From: Ceratorhiza oryzae-sativae
Lineage: Eukaryota; Basidiomycota; Agaricomycetes; Cantharellales; Ceratobasidiaceae
Direction of reading: 5' to 3'
Length of the DNA stretch: 64,000 bases
NCBI GenBank assembly: GCA_030998015.1
Contig: JARWMV010000003.1
Span: forward strand, 372,001 to 436,000
Shown here: one piece after another, positions 26,850 through 36,878 of the stretch
Layout: every line of letters starts with the position of its first letter
Numbering within the stretch: position 1 is the stretch's first letter
Notes under the pieces: generated by a model
Databases searched by the model: none
What the model saw: only the letters and a program-made list of their open reading frames with translations
What the model was told of the DNA's origin: nothing
Translations under genes and position numbers: made by a program

Positions 26850-29314
26850 ATGTCGCACCGAACGAATGTTCTAGGCGCAGGTTTTGCACCCGCGATTCGT
26901 TCACTGCCGCCTTTGCTATCTCTTCCATCCATCGCTTACCTCGTCCCGGATCTTATTGCTCGAGTTTGTGAACTGGACAATTTACCTGGTGTTTTCAAAA
27001 CATTTCTCGAGCTTCCTTGGCATACTCGAACGGGAATAGTTCTGCTAGCGCTGCTAGCCGGCCGTCGCGTGATTAACCACCAACTCCGCCGCTGGGATCG
27101 CCAGCGTTGTGGCCCTGACGTCCTGGACATACCGTATTTCAAAACGTGGTGGCCATGGAACCTGGGTTTCATCCCATTCATCCTCGACAGCATGGAAAAT
27201 GGCAAGGTAATTTGGAATATAATCGAGCAGTAAGACTTATCCTAGCCTCGATTGGCTCTAGGCTATTCGGCAGAAGGTTGGATTGATTTTCTTGAAGATT
27301 ATGGAAATACAGTAAACCTGAATTTGCTCGGAGGTGATTTGGTACGAATATACTGCGTTTGAGTGGTGGTAATAAGGGAAGCTGAATGGGGAATGTTTAG
27401 GTTGTGACTAGTGAGCCCGAGAGCTTGAAGCATCTTCTAAGCACAGATCATGCTAGCTATGAGAAAGGTGAGTATCCCGATAATAACTTGATCTGAGTTA
27501 CATTAGTGACGATAACGATGACTTTAGGCCGAGCCTTCCGGGACAAATTGTTTAGTGTCCTTGGAAACGGTTTGTTCAACAGCGATGGTGAGCCAGTCGG
27601 TGGTGTGCCAAACAAGACGCTGACCACAGACCAGGCGAAACATGGAAATTCCACCGTAACATGATCCGGCCTTACTTTAGTCGAGACCGCATTTCCCACT
27701 TTGATACCCTCGCTCACAATTCTGACAAAGCGATCTCTAAACTCCTCGCCCGATTTGAAGAGCCTGCCCGGGAAGGGCAACCGGTGGCAGTCGATTTCCA
27801 AGATCTAATCCAGCATTTCACCCTCGACTCGAGTGCCGAATTCTTGTTCGGGAGTAGCATCAATTCGCTCGACACCCCACTTCCTTATCCCCACACCCCG
27901 AAATCCGATCACCCAAATAGCGCATTCGCAGACGCATTTCGGCGCGTCCAGGAAAATATTCTGACGAGATTTTCACTTGATATGCTGTGGCCATGGTTTG
28001 AACTCTGGAGCGACCGAACGAGAGATGACATGAAAGTCATTGATTCGTTCATTGTACCGATCATGGACGCGAAGCTCAAGGAGAATACTAAAAAGGAAAA
28101 TGAACTGATGGACGAGGATAAACTCTCGTTGTTGGACGATCTGATTCAGAAGGGAGCAGGTCAGCCATCGCCGTCCACCCTAAACTATGCCCACACATCA
28201 TAATCTTATGGGTCTAATTGACATCTCTAGATCGTAAATTGATCAAGGATCAGATGATAAACATTTTATTTGCAGGGCGGGATTCGGTGAGTACTGCTGA
28301 GATTCGGGGCGCCAGTTTCTTCAACGAACATTCCACAGACAGCAGGGACTCTGAGCTTTGCAGTCTACCTACTCGCGGTGGATCCCGGAGCGTTCGCCAA
28401 ACTGCGAACTGAAATTATTGGGTGTGTCGGCTTGACGAACTATCCGACTGCACAAGATTTCAAAGAAATGAAGTACTTGCGGGCTGTTCTTGATGAAACA
28501 TTAAGGTATCTGATCTCGAGACCATACGTCGGCATCACTGATTCGTATGTGACCCACGTAGACTTTTTCCAGCAATCCCAATTAATGAACGAACCTCGGT
28601 TCGATCTACCGTGCTCAAATCAAGTGGTGGAAGGAGTTTCTATGTCCCAGCTGGAACAAAGTACGTATATTCGACTTGACATAAACTATATGTGTTAATA
28701 TCCCACGTAGTGTAAACTTCACGGTGATGCACATGCATCGTCGAAAAGATCTCTGGGGGGTGAGTTCTCGGATTTCGAGCCAGGATTTGCACTAAGATGA
28801 ATATGGTACAGCCTGATGCAGACAAATTTGATCCCGAACGCTGGATTGACGAGAGATACAAGAAGTATGTTGGTACCAATCCGTTCGTATTCCTCCCCTT
28901 CAACACCGGACCTCGAAACGTAAGGCCAAGATTGAGCTTTGTATTTCTTTTCTGACCTAGTAATGGTAGTGTTTGGGTCAACAGTTCGCATACAAGTAAG
29001 TTATTTTCCTTCAGTCGAACAAACGCATTCAGCAATGGATAATCCTGTACAGTACTATGTCGTTCTTCCTGGTTCGTCTTTTACAGAAGGTAGAGGTTAT
29101 CAAACTTGTTCCCGAAGCGCAACCTCTTGGTACTCTTCCACCTCCCGCATGGAAGGGTGCTCCCGGTCGAAAAGGATTTGAGAGGATATGGCCAAAATAT
29201 CATTTGACGCAATCTTGCTATGTCAGTTTGTTTTTCAAATATATATTACCAGCGGTATCTGAATGTGAACAGGGAGGTCTCTGGGTTCATCTGACCCCCG
29301 ACCAAGGTCATTGA
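26850..29314 (+). CDS. cytochrome P450 monooxygenase (CYP63/CYP52-like)
   Basis: Membrane-anchored class II P450. Starts [20 protein letters not shown] with a hydrophobic anchor ([15 protein letters not shown]). Exons give [38 protein letters not shown] (C helix WxxxR, about 27635-27700), the I-helix LFAGRDS followed by [13 protein letters not shown] (about 28268-28370), ExxR as DETLRL (about 28492), PERWIDE, and the heme loop [18 protein letters not shown] split by an intron (about 28890-28995; Cys is the thiolate ligand). It continues [20 protein letters not shown] and ends [13 protein letters not shown] at 29314. Every key motif is present and all exon joins keep frame. CYP63-like fungal P450s oxidise fatty acids, alkanes or aromatics; the substrate here is unknown. 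A decayed relative of its 3' half lies at 32740-33425. Confidence 0.9.
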
Positions 29315-29894
29315 ATAATCACTCGGCCGTTCGTGTCTACTCCGATCTGGATATTCCTCTTGTAAATGACGAGAGTTAGTTAATCATTGGTGAATTTAAA
29401 TTGCATGACCTGAGCATCGGAGCGACGCCACTCCCACTCTAGGTAAGTCTTATAATAATCAGATTCGATATGAACGCCGAAACGATCTACCAAACTTGGC
29501 CAACTGCCTGGTAGGCCAGCTTTATTCTTTAAATTAAAGTCGGGCAGCCTTCAACGCATCTCCAGCTGACGACAACGTCGTTACCACACGGAATCTCAAC
29601 GGTAGCGAAGAGGGGCTCGCCGACTTACATCGGCGGATCAGCAACCGAACTGGCCATCAATGCAGATCCTCCTGAGGAACTACGATAGGAGCCTATCTCG
29701 ACTCCAGTAGCGAGTAGCCACATGGGCGACTAAACGACGTGGCGGCGTAGGGTTGTTGACTTGTTCAACTCAGCGCATACGTGTCGAGAGCTGCATCCAG
29801 ATTGCTAGGGTCGACCCTGATTAGCTAATTCGGGGCCTACGTCAGTTCTCTTGGACGCCACAACCAAGGTTGAACTTTTCGTTGAGTAACTACA
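29315..29894. other. intergenic between P450 and methyltransferase
   Basis: 580 bp, no gene recognised. One stretch (about 29540-29690) reads as an open, protein-like frame but I could not assign it. Confidence 0.35.
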
Positions 29895-31130
29895 ATGGGT
29901 GTCTTTGTTTACTTTGATGAGGATACAAATGTGACCGTCTACCATGTCATTCCTGACTCAGAATCTGAGTATGCACCTTCTTCCTTTCTCTCCGAGGCAG
30001 ACTCTTCGTCATCCGGAACAACTATTCTTTCTGATGAATTGCCGGGTATAAACCCCATACCAATAGCCCGAATGCCACGTTGTCTGACCTACTCCTGGAC
30101 GTAGGCTATTTTGTTCTACACCACGGCCGCCAACAGGCTGCGAGCGAGAACGTGGTCAGGTGGATGCCCCCCGATAACATCCGGCGACATATTCTTCAAT
30201 ATCTTGTACACACGTACGTGTTTCGGGGGCACTATAGAGGCCCTGTAAAGGATATACTTGCTCCTATACCAGGCAAGACACATCGTGTTCTCGAGTTGGG
30301 AACAAGGTCAGGGACATGGTAGGCCACTTCATTCCAATGATAGTTTCAGTTTGGCCTAAATACGTTCTAGGATCCAAGCTATGGCTGAGGAGTTTCCACA
30401 CGTTCAGTTTCACAGTTTGGACATGGTTCCAGTAGTGCCCCATGTGCCTCGCCCCAACGTCGTGTTCGAGGTATATGATTTTACTGAAGGGCTGCTCTTG
30501 GAGAGCGGATCGCAAGATATAGTCTTTCTGAATTCATTATTCCAGATAGTAAGAGACATCGGAAGAAATATCCTTACATAACGTACTAAATGGATGTAGG
30601 TGAAAGACTACCGCGGATTGCTTCGTGAAGTCTATCGGGTCCTTCGTCCGGGAGGTCTGATCCACATATCTGACTTCAGCATGCGAGGTTGGGATGTTAA
30701 AGACCCTAACATACCATCCACGCTCACCAACTCCTCTGTGCTCCGCCATTTCGGCATGATCCGACAGAGGCTGGCCTCCATAGGTGCTGACCCAGATACA
30801 TGTGAAAAGTTACCTCAATGGCTCTCACCGAGTTCGGATCACTGGGGTAAAGATCAGAGAGGGTTCAGAGACCTACAATCAGATGTGTGTCTGGTACCTT
30901 TCTATCCACATGACGGTTCCCCGTGCGTAGGCACCATTGATCCTAGTCTAGTGCCGTACCTGCGACATCTAGTGGACCTGTCCGTGCGAGATACGTATGG
31001 TATGATGAAAGATGCCGGTCTTACGCATGAAGAGGCGGAAAATTTAATCGAATGTGCAGTCGAGGAGTCGCATCATCATGAGAATTGTGTAACAATGAAG
31101 ATGTACATGATACATGCGATTAAATCATAG
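29895..31130 (+). CDS. class I SAM-dependent methyltransferase, copy 1
   Basis: Cytosolic small-molecule-type methyltransferase (Methyltransf_25/LaeA-like fold). The start MGVFVYFDEDTNVTVYHVIP is the same as in the paralogue at 63720. After an intron it continues GYFVLHHGRQQAASENVVRW. SAM motif I is VLELGTRSGTWIQAMAEEFP, split by an intron (about 30280-30400). Motif II/III region DFTEGLLLESGSQDIVFLNS and the post-motif REVYRVLRPGGLIHISDFS (about 30620-30680) follow. It ends NCVTMKMYMIHAIKS at 31130. Four exons, intact. It sits 0.6 kb downstream of the P450 on the same strand, so modification of a P450 product is possible but unproven. Substrate not predictable. Confidence 0.87.
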
Positions 31131-31257
31131 GGGCAGATTGGGGTACCGTTAGTGCAGTTCTGTTAGTGACATGGTTTTATAGACATGATTAAAACTATGT
31201 TTATGAACCTGGTTTCGGTTAACGCCTTGTTTCAGGGCCTAAGTGTTCATCAGGGCA

Positions 31258-31335
31258 ATGAGAGGACAAGAGGCGCAAGAGCTAGCCTCCTGCCCATCTC
31301 GGCTTCTGGAGACTCTGGGAGCCGAGGGAACTGAA
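31258..31335 (+). repeat. imperfect inverted repeat, left copy
   Basis: The segment around GGCGCAAGAGCTAGCC (31272-31288), followed by TCTGGAGACTCTGGGA, recurs in reverse orientation at about 31750-31830. Similarity is about 75-80 percent over roughly 75 bp. Confidence 0.55.
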
Positions 31336-31749
31336 TTTGCTGACATACAGGCTGAATATGGAAAAACAAAAAAGGGCTACGCTGTCATACATTCTAACTC
31401 ATGATTCGACCATTAGTTTTGTTTATCTACCACATAAACAAAGCAATTGCCACAATTTACCTCATGAGGAGCCCATGAATAATTAATTGGGGCTCAGGCG
31501 GCACATCGCGATCCCAGCAATGAAAGCCATTTGTGGGGCGTGGTTGTTTTTCAGGACTAAGTGCAGCTTCGCTACCATTGAGTCGATAAACTGTGGGCTC
31601 ATGCCCCAGGTTCTTGTGAATTCAACTGCCCAATTATATTTCGATTTGGTCCAGATATAGGTGATGTAAATACAAGATGCTTGCAGAAATAGGCATGCTT
31701 CTTAGACTGGCATATATCGGAAATATGTCATCTTTCCTATCCATTTTTT

Positions 31750-31830
31750 GGCTCCCCTCGACTCTGGGAGTGTCCAGGAGCCGACATGAGCAGAAGGCTA
31801 GCTCTTGCGCCCCCCGTCCTCTAATATGTG
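31750..31830 (-). repeat. imperfect inverted repeat, right copy
   Basis: Reverse-orientation partner of 31258-31335, sharing GGCTAGCTCTTGCGCC as the best block. The pair encloses about 410 bp with no gene and may be the ends of an old non-autonomous transposon. Confidence 0.55.
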
Positions 31831-32739
31831 CTCCAACACCCACGAATTGCCTTGATGTCCAGCTGGAACTGAGTAGTACCTAAAGCCATTGTGAGAGTCA
31901 GCATAGTCAACAAGGTTGCTTATAAACCTGGTATATGGACGGTTGATGGGGTTCTCGGGAGCTATTACTTGTATCCTAGCACAGACTTGTCCCCTGGGCA
32001 TATTGGATTATAATATAACAACAAGCTACTTGATTTGATCTGGGCAAGAGAGAGTTGATGTTAGTACAAGAAGTGAAGTTTAGATTCTTGAACAAGTCGC
32101 CTGCCGATGGGGTTCTGCCAAAAGCCCCAGTTGGTTCTCATTTTCGACTCCACAGCCTAACGGCACCCAGGTAACATTCTATGAAACATGCCACGCGTGT
32201 GCAACAGTAAATCAGTCTATTCACCTAGCTCTATCTCCCGCGTATGATTGGTTTCACCTTGCGTGCCCTTCTGAAGTCGGTCGCTAACAAGGTATGAGGT
32301 GAACGAAAGCGAATTAGTGTCATCTTTGATTGAAGGCCGGGGGGTGAGCAAGATGAAGCTCATGTCACAGGGAGATATTGAGATGATACGTGCTCATAGC
32401 TATGGATTGACAGCATGTACGAATTCTTCCTGTGTGCTCGCTTGGCAATCAGTAAAATGTGTACGCCGTCACACGCGATCAAATCTCCCCAGTGACGCTC
32501 GGCCACGGTGTGCTCCCCGAGACCAAATGGCCCCAAAATCGCTGTAGGATTCAACTGGGGGCCGACCTTGTGCAGCATTCCATAGCCAACTTGAGTACCC
32601 AATTCTCGGTTAGGAGCAGAATTCCTTCCCTTGGTGTACCTTTGCCAAGTCCTCTCGCCTCCAAATCCGGCCCCCCAAAAGCATACGTGCTAGCAAAAAA
32701 GCGCGTCCATAAAAGTGTTTCGCCGTACTCACGGTGTTT

Positions 32740-33425
32740 GTAACCCCCAGACATTCACTCGGCATGACCAATCCGAATATATGCGACGAACGCAGGCTGT
32801 TCTCGGTAACCCCAACTTGATCATCGAAAGGACCTCAATTCAGTCTACTGTACCCCAGTCGGCTGGCGGAATAGTTTTGCATATCCCAGCTGAAGAAAGA
32901 GTAGATATAATCAGGCTAAAAGGACACTTGGGACCTGCGCTTTCTGGAAATTCAGGAGGGTTGAATCGCACTCACGATACGTAAATGAACCACAGGCTCC
33001 AGCAATTTCTCAGGAGGTAACCCCGATACAGGCCGACTAACATAGCCAGGAATTTCCTGACTTTAGCCAAACCTGATGGAAGGTAAAAGTGTGCAAAATG
33101 GCCATATATGCACACAGACACTCAGTTGAAAGGCCAAGCCCATGGTCAGGAAGTTTTTTTCTTAGCGGAGTCGGGAATTTCCACATTAAATAGGCTTACA
33201 ATTTCAACCTATATGCGTTCCCGTCTTCACACTTGTTCCTGAAGCGCAACCTGTCGCCATGCTTCCACTCCAACGGAAACGCCCTTCATGTCGAAAGCAA
33301 TTTTAAAGCAACGACTCAAACATTACTCAGTGCAGTCTTTCGATAGTATTTATTTTCCAGTTGTCTATAATTGAGCACCGTTGGGTGGTTTATAAATCCA
33401 TATAACCACGGTCAACGTTATTGGG
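32740..33425 (+). pseudogene. decayed 3' part of a P450 related to the gene at 26850
   Basis: Three collinear blocks match the intact P450. First, about 32745-32910: QTFTRHDQSEYMRRTQAVL then IERTSIQSTVPQSAGGIVLH and IPAEE, against [15 protein letters not shown] and [20 protein letters not shown]. Second, about 33230-33290: LVPEAQPVAMLP against [12 protein letters not shown]. Third, about 33388-33425: GGL, a stop, IHIT against GGLWVHLT, so the Trp codon has become TAA. The heme loop is not recognisable and the 5' half is missing. It lies downstream of the methyltransferase on the same strand, as if P450 plus methyltransferase had once been followed by a second P450. Confidence 0.7.
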
Positions 33426-33809
33426 TTGCCGCTCGCCCGTCTGCTTTGGATCAGAAATGAACATACCGGCACCGAAGGACAAAAATTAAACTATAATTGT
33501 CCCAGTCAATTTGCGCGTCTTCAGACCAGTAATTTTGTCCCGGCTAGTTTGGTATACCGGCAGTACTGCCATCCCCTCGCCCTGGTTTCGCCCTTCTCAC
33601 GAAGTCTCATCGCACTGAGGCGGTACTAATAAACCACCAGGTCCTGACTGAATAACGCAACTCACTCGAAGCATGCGTTGATGGTGTGTGAGTCAGCACT
33701 GGCGACTGGGGCGTGGATCCGATCGGTAGTTACCGGCCACGCGGCTGCACTTGACTTGAGCCTGTGTTCGCAGCTACTACCACACAACGCGCTGCACCGT
33801 ACTAGCATC

Positions 33810-34821
33810 ATGCCCGGCTCGCCAGACACATATCCCAGTGAGGCCGAAGCCACTGTCGTCGCTGCGGCCGAGGCACTCATGGAGGTACATCCAAACCTGT
33901 GCAGGTAGTGAGGTAAACTTAAGAGCCGTTCAAATCCTAGGAAACAATGAAAAAATACGACCCCAGCCACGATGCTCTCCATGGTACGCTCTCCCCCGTC
34001 CAGACTTCCAATTTATGCCTCAATGGATCGTGTTCAGTGTACCGAGTACGAAAACTGCTCTTGCACTTGCACGAAGTCAAACACCTCGACCAGACTTGCT
34101 CGTGGTTGAACTGGCCGCACTACTACACGACGTCCTGGACAAGAAGTATGTTTCTGCGACCGAAGCAGCAGACCCGCACGCCGTTTTTCGACCGTTTTTC
34201 GAGCGCGCTGCCCCTCATGTTGATTTATTGAGTGATGGTCGGGCCCAGCTGGTGCGTGTATTCCTCGCGGCGTCCTGGATTCGGTTCTGACCTCTTCAGC
34301 GATCTTTTAGATAATCCGAATCATTGAAAACGTCTCTTGGTCGACGGAAAAGAAGTTGCGAGCCGAGAACAGGCTCGAGCCTTGGCAGGATTCATGTGTC
34401 GAGCTTCATTGCGTGCAGGACGCGGACAGACTTGATGCCATCGGTGCATTTGGTACGTCTAACCGCTTTGCTCTATGTTTTTCTAAGAAACTACTATTTG
34501 GGTGCCTTGATAGGTATCCTTCGATGTGCGGCCTACAGCTCCTCTGTGAATCGCCCCCTCCACGTCCCGGAGGGCGATCCAAGGGAATCTAGCTCGGCTA
34601 TCGGTCACTTTCACGACAAACTATTTCATATATGGGAGAGGCTCAAGACTCCCAGGGAAAGGCACTCGGTGCCGAACGCCACCAATTGGTCAGTTCTTGA
34701 GGTCAAGTTGTGTTGCAACATAACTCATGCTGTCGACTAGATGTTGTCATTTTTGGATGGGATCGATAAAGAGTACAACGCAATTATTCCAGAAAACATA
34801 GAGCAGGCGAGGGGGAAATGA
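33810..34821 (+). CDS. HD-domain metal-dependent phosphohydrolase, YedJ/YpgQ-like
   Basis: Predicted soluble HD-superfamily hydrolase. Starts MPGSPDTYPSEAEATVVAAA. After a 5' intron the exons read YDPSHDALH then VYRVRKTALALARS (first metal histidine region), ELAALLHDVLDKKY (the HD pair, about 34108-34150), RIIENVSWSTEKK (about 34315-34350) and VQDADRLDAIGAFGILRCAA (C-terminal Asp, about 34417-34540). SAIGHFHDKLFHIWERLKT precedes a frame slip at the CCC run 34651-34653. With one more base the protein continues QGKALGAERHQL, then across an intron to MLSFLDGIDKEYNAIIPENI and the stop at 34819-34821. Convergent with RFC5, stops 39 bp apart. Nucleotide substrate is suspected only from the family. 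Confidence 0.8.
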
Positions 34822-34860
34822 GGAGCAGTAGAATAGCCCGCACCATAAAATAGACAATTA

Positions 34861-36495
34861 TCAATCAAACTCATCCATGTCGATGCCGTGGAAAAAGTGC
34901 TATAGGCAATAGGGTCAATAAACGTCCAACCATGATGAAAAACCTGTGCATACCTTGTACAAACTCATCACTTTGATGACCCAGGCCTCTAAATGGTATA
35001 TCTTTTTGGAACCTTGTCGCATTCGCAGTTCCTATACGTGTGATATTATAGACAGTATGTCATGTAGAGAAGGAACCGAACCGAAATAGACTTACATATA
35101 CTGCCGCCCAGTGCATAATATCTGGTTTTAACGAATCATCGACGACTTGAAGCAGCCGCTCTGCAATGGTCTACAAAAAATATAGCCCCATCTCCACTCG
35201 CCGTAAATAAATCGCACACCTTCATGATCACAGTTGGTGGTATACAATGTGTCAATAGCTCGTACAGCTTGGTTCGCACATCCATGACACGCTGTGGTGT
35301 CTGCTCTTGTAGAAGCATATCAGCTACCTTGTAACAGTATGATTCCCAGTCGGGTTTAGCGATTGGGGTAGCGGCCGTCAAATCCGGCCTATGAAATATA
35401 TTAATCCATGATTAAAAAAAAAGGAAAAGCGAGAGCACGACCCACGATTGCATCTTCATCGCCTCTAGAACCAAAATTGCCTTGCGAAGATTGCCTCCAG
35501 CATCTTGAACAATCTTTTGCGCAGCCTCGTCTGGTATGTCAAACTTCTCCTTCTTAGCTATCTTCCTCAGCGCTTCCTCCATCTGGCATGGGTATAAGAT
35601 CAACAAGGGGGTTTCGCCGGCTTTCAGAATATTCACAAACCTGGGTCTCGTTAGGAGCCGCTACCCGAACCAGCAAACACCGGCTCTTGATCGGCGCAAT
35701 GAGCTTGCTTGTTCCATTTGCACACATGATAATTCGGAGGTTGCTCATATATTTCTCCATTGTTCGACGCAATGCCGCTTGGGCATCGCGAGACAGCGAG
35801 TCGGCTTCGTTTATCACCACAACTAAATTCCAATGGGGTTTAGTGTTGGTGAACACGCAAGGCTACGAAGGGGGCAGACCTTTGAATCGTTGCTTGGCGT
35901 TGAGATCGACCTGTTGGGTTTGTGCGATCTCCTTTAGAATTTCGCTGATGACTACCCGGTCATACATCCCCACGTCACTACCAGAGCATAGGATATTAGA
36001 ACGATGGTTACGAGAATAATTTCCGAGGGGGAAATACCTAGGCGTGATCTCTATATGGCAGTTACTTTGCACAACGTTCACGTCCAATTTTCGCTTTGAG
36101 GGTGTTAGGAATACACGTTGATCTATTTTGAGCTGTAACAAACAAATTTGAGTGGATGTCCCGTGCGATTCCAGTAGGAAAACCTTACCTTTTCGACGCC
36201 CGGACCATAGAGCTCTCGCAAGGTGCAAGCGATTCGTGTTTTTTTGCCAGCTCCAGAAGGCCCATAAAAGAGCATATGTGGGAAGTCGCCTGAACCAGCC
36301 TATTGCGAGTTGAGTTAAATTTAATGGCTTTTTCGAGGATCTAGAGACGTACTAGCGACTTTAGCCGTGCCGAAAGGTCGTTGTGATAGTTAAGGTCACC
36401 GAGAGTTCGAGGTCGGTACTGGAGATACGAGTGATCAGACAGGCGTGTGCGCTGTACGAGACACTAAATAATACCTTGTCAACCCAGAGCGACAT
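34861..36495 (-). CDS. RFC5: replication factor C subunit (yeast Rfc5 / human RFC3 type)
   Basis: AAA+ clamp-loader subunit that loads PCNA at primer-template junctions in the nucleus. The first exon MSLWVDK is followed by the Walker A region [17 protein letters not shown] (about 36225-36290), where GPSGAGKK retains the lysine. [20 protein letters not shown] (about 35765-35825) carries the relaxed Walker B (NEAD) typical of this subunit, and [13 protein letters not shown] (about 35660-35700) has the SRC motif. The C-terminal collar part includes [20 protein letters not shown] and [16 protein letters not shown], ending [11 protein letters not shown] with the stop at 34861-34863. About 350 residues, intact, with around seven introns. 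NEAD and the MSLWVDKYRP-type start separate it from Rfc2, Rfc3 and Rfc4 paralogues. Confidence 0.92.
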
Positions 36496-36878
36496 GATTA
36501 GGGGATTGAGGCAAGAAACGCTCAACCGAGAAATGTTATGGTGGTGGCTGGAGGATGAGGACGCGACCACGTGACCGCGTTGACAAATGTCCCGTGATCA
36601 GCGGGATTCCCTTCTCTCCGTGACTTTCGACTTCAAAATGCAGACATTCAAAGCTGATAAAAGTGCGAGTGCCCAGGATCTAGTCCACGCGTTTTCACCA
36701 TCTATGCACTGCTCATTCGACGGTCAAAGTCCCACTACAACTTATACAAAACAAATACCAGTGGCGGGGCAATCATCGCAAATACCCACTATATGCGCAT
36801 AGAGCTTGGACAATCCATTTATAGGGATAGCACAGAAACGCCCGCCTCATTCGTTCGCATCACAAAGATTGGGTAATC

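Larger units (their letters stand above)
31131..32739. other. intergenic with repeat remnants
   Basis: Apart from the inverted repeat at 31258/31750 I see no gene. Open frames at 32300-32740 show no domain and no link to the P450 remnant that starts at about 32740. Confidence 0.35.

Noticed and set aside
29540..29690. Possible retroelement fragment
   Set aside because: The frame looks protein-like but has no motif that I can tie to gag, protease, reverse transcriptase or integrase.
26850..31130. Secondary-metabolite gene cluster around P450 and methyltransferase
   Set aside because: No backbone enzyme (polyketide synthase, NRPS, terpene synthase) or cluster regulator is visible in the window, so adjacency alone is not enough.
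33662..33982. 106-residue minus-strand frame over the HD hydrolase start
   Set aside because: Antisense shadow of the first HD-domain exon and its leader; Ala/Ser-rich with no domain.
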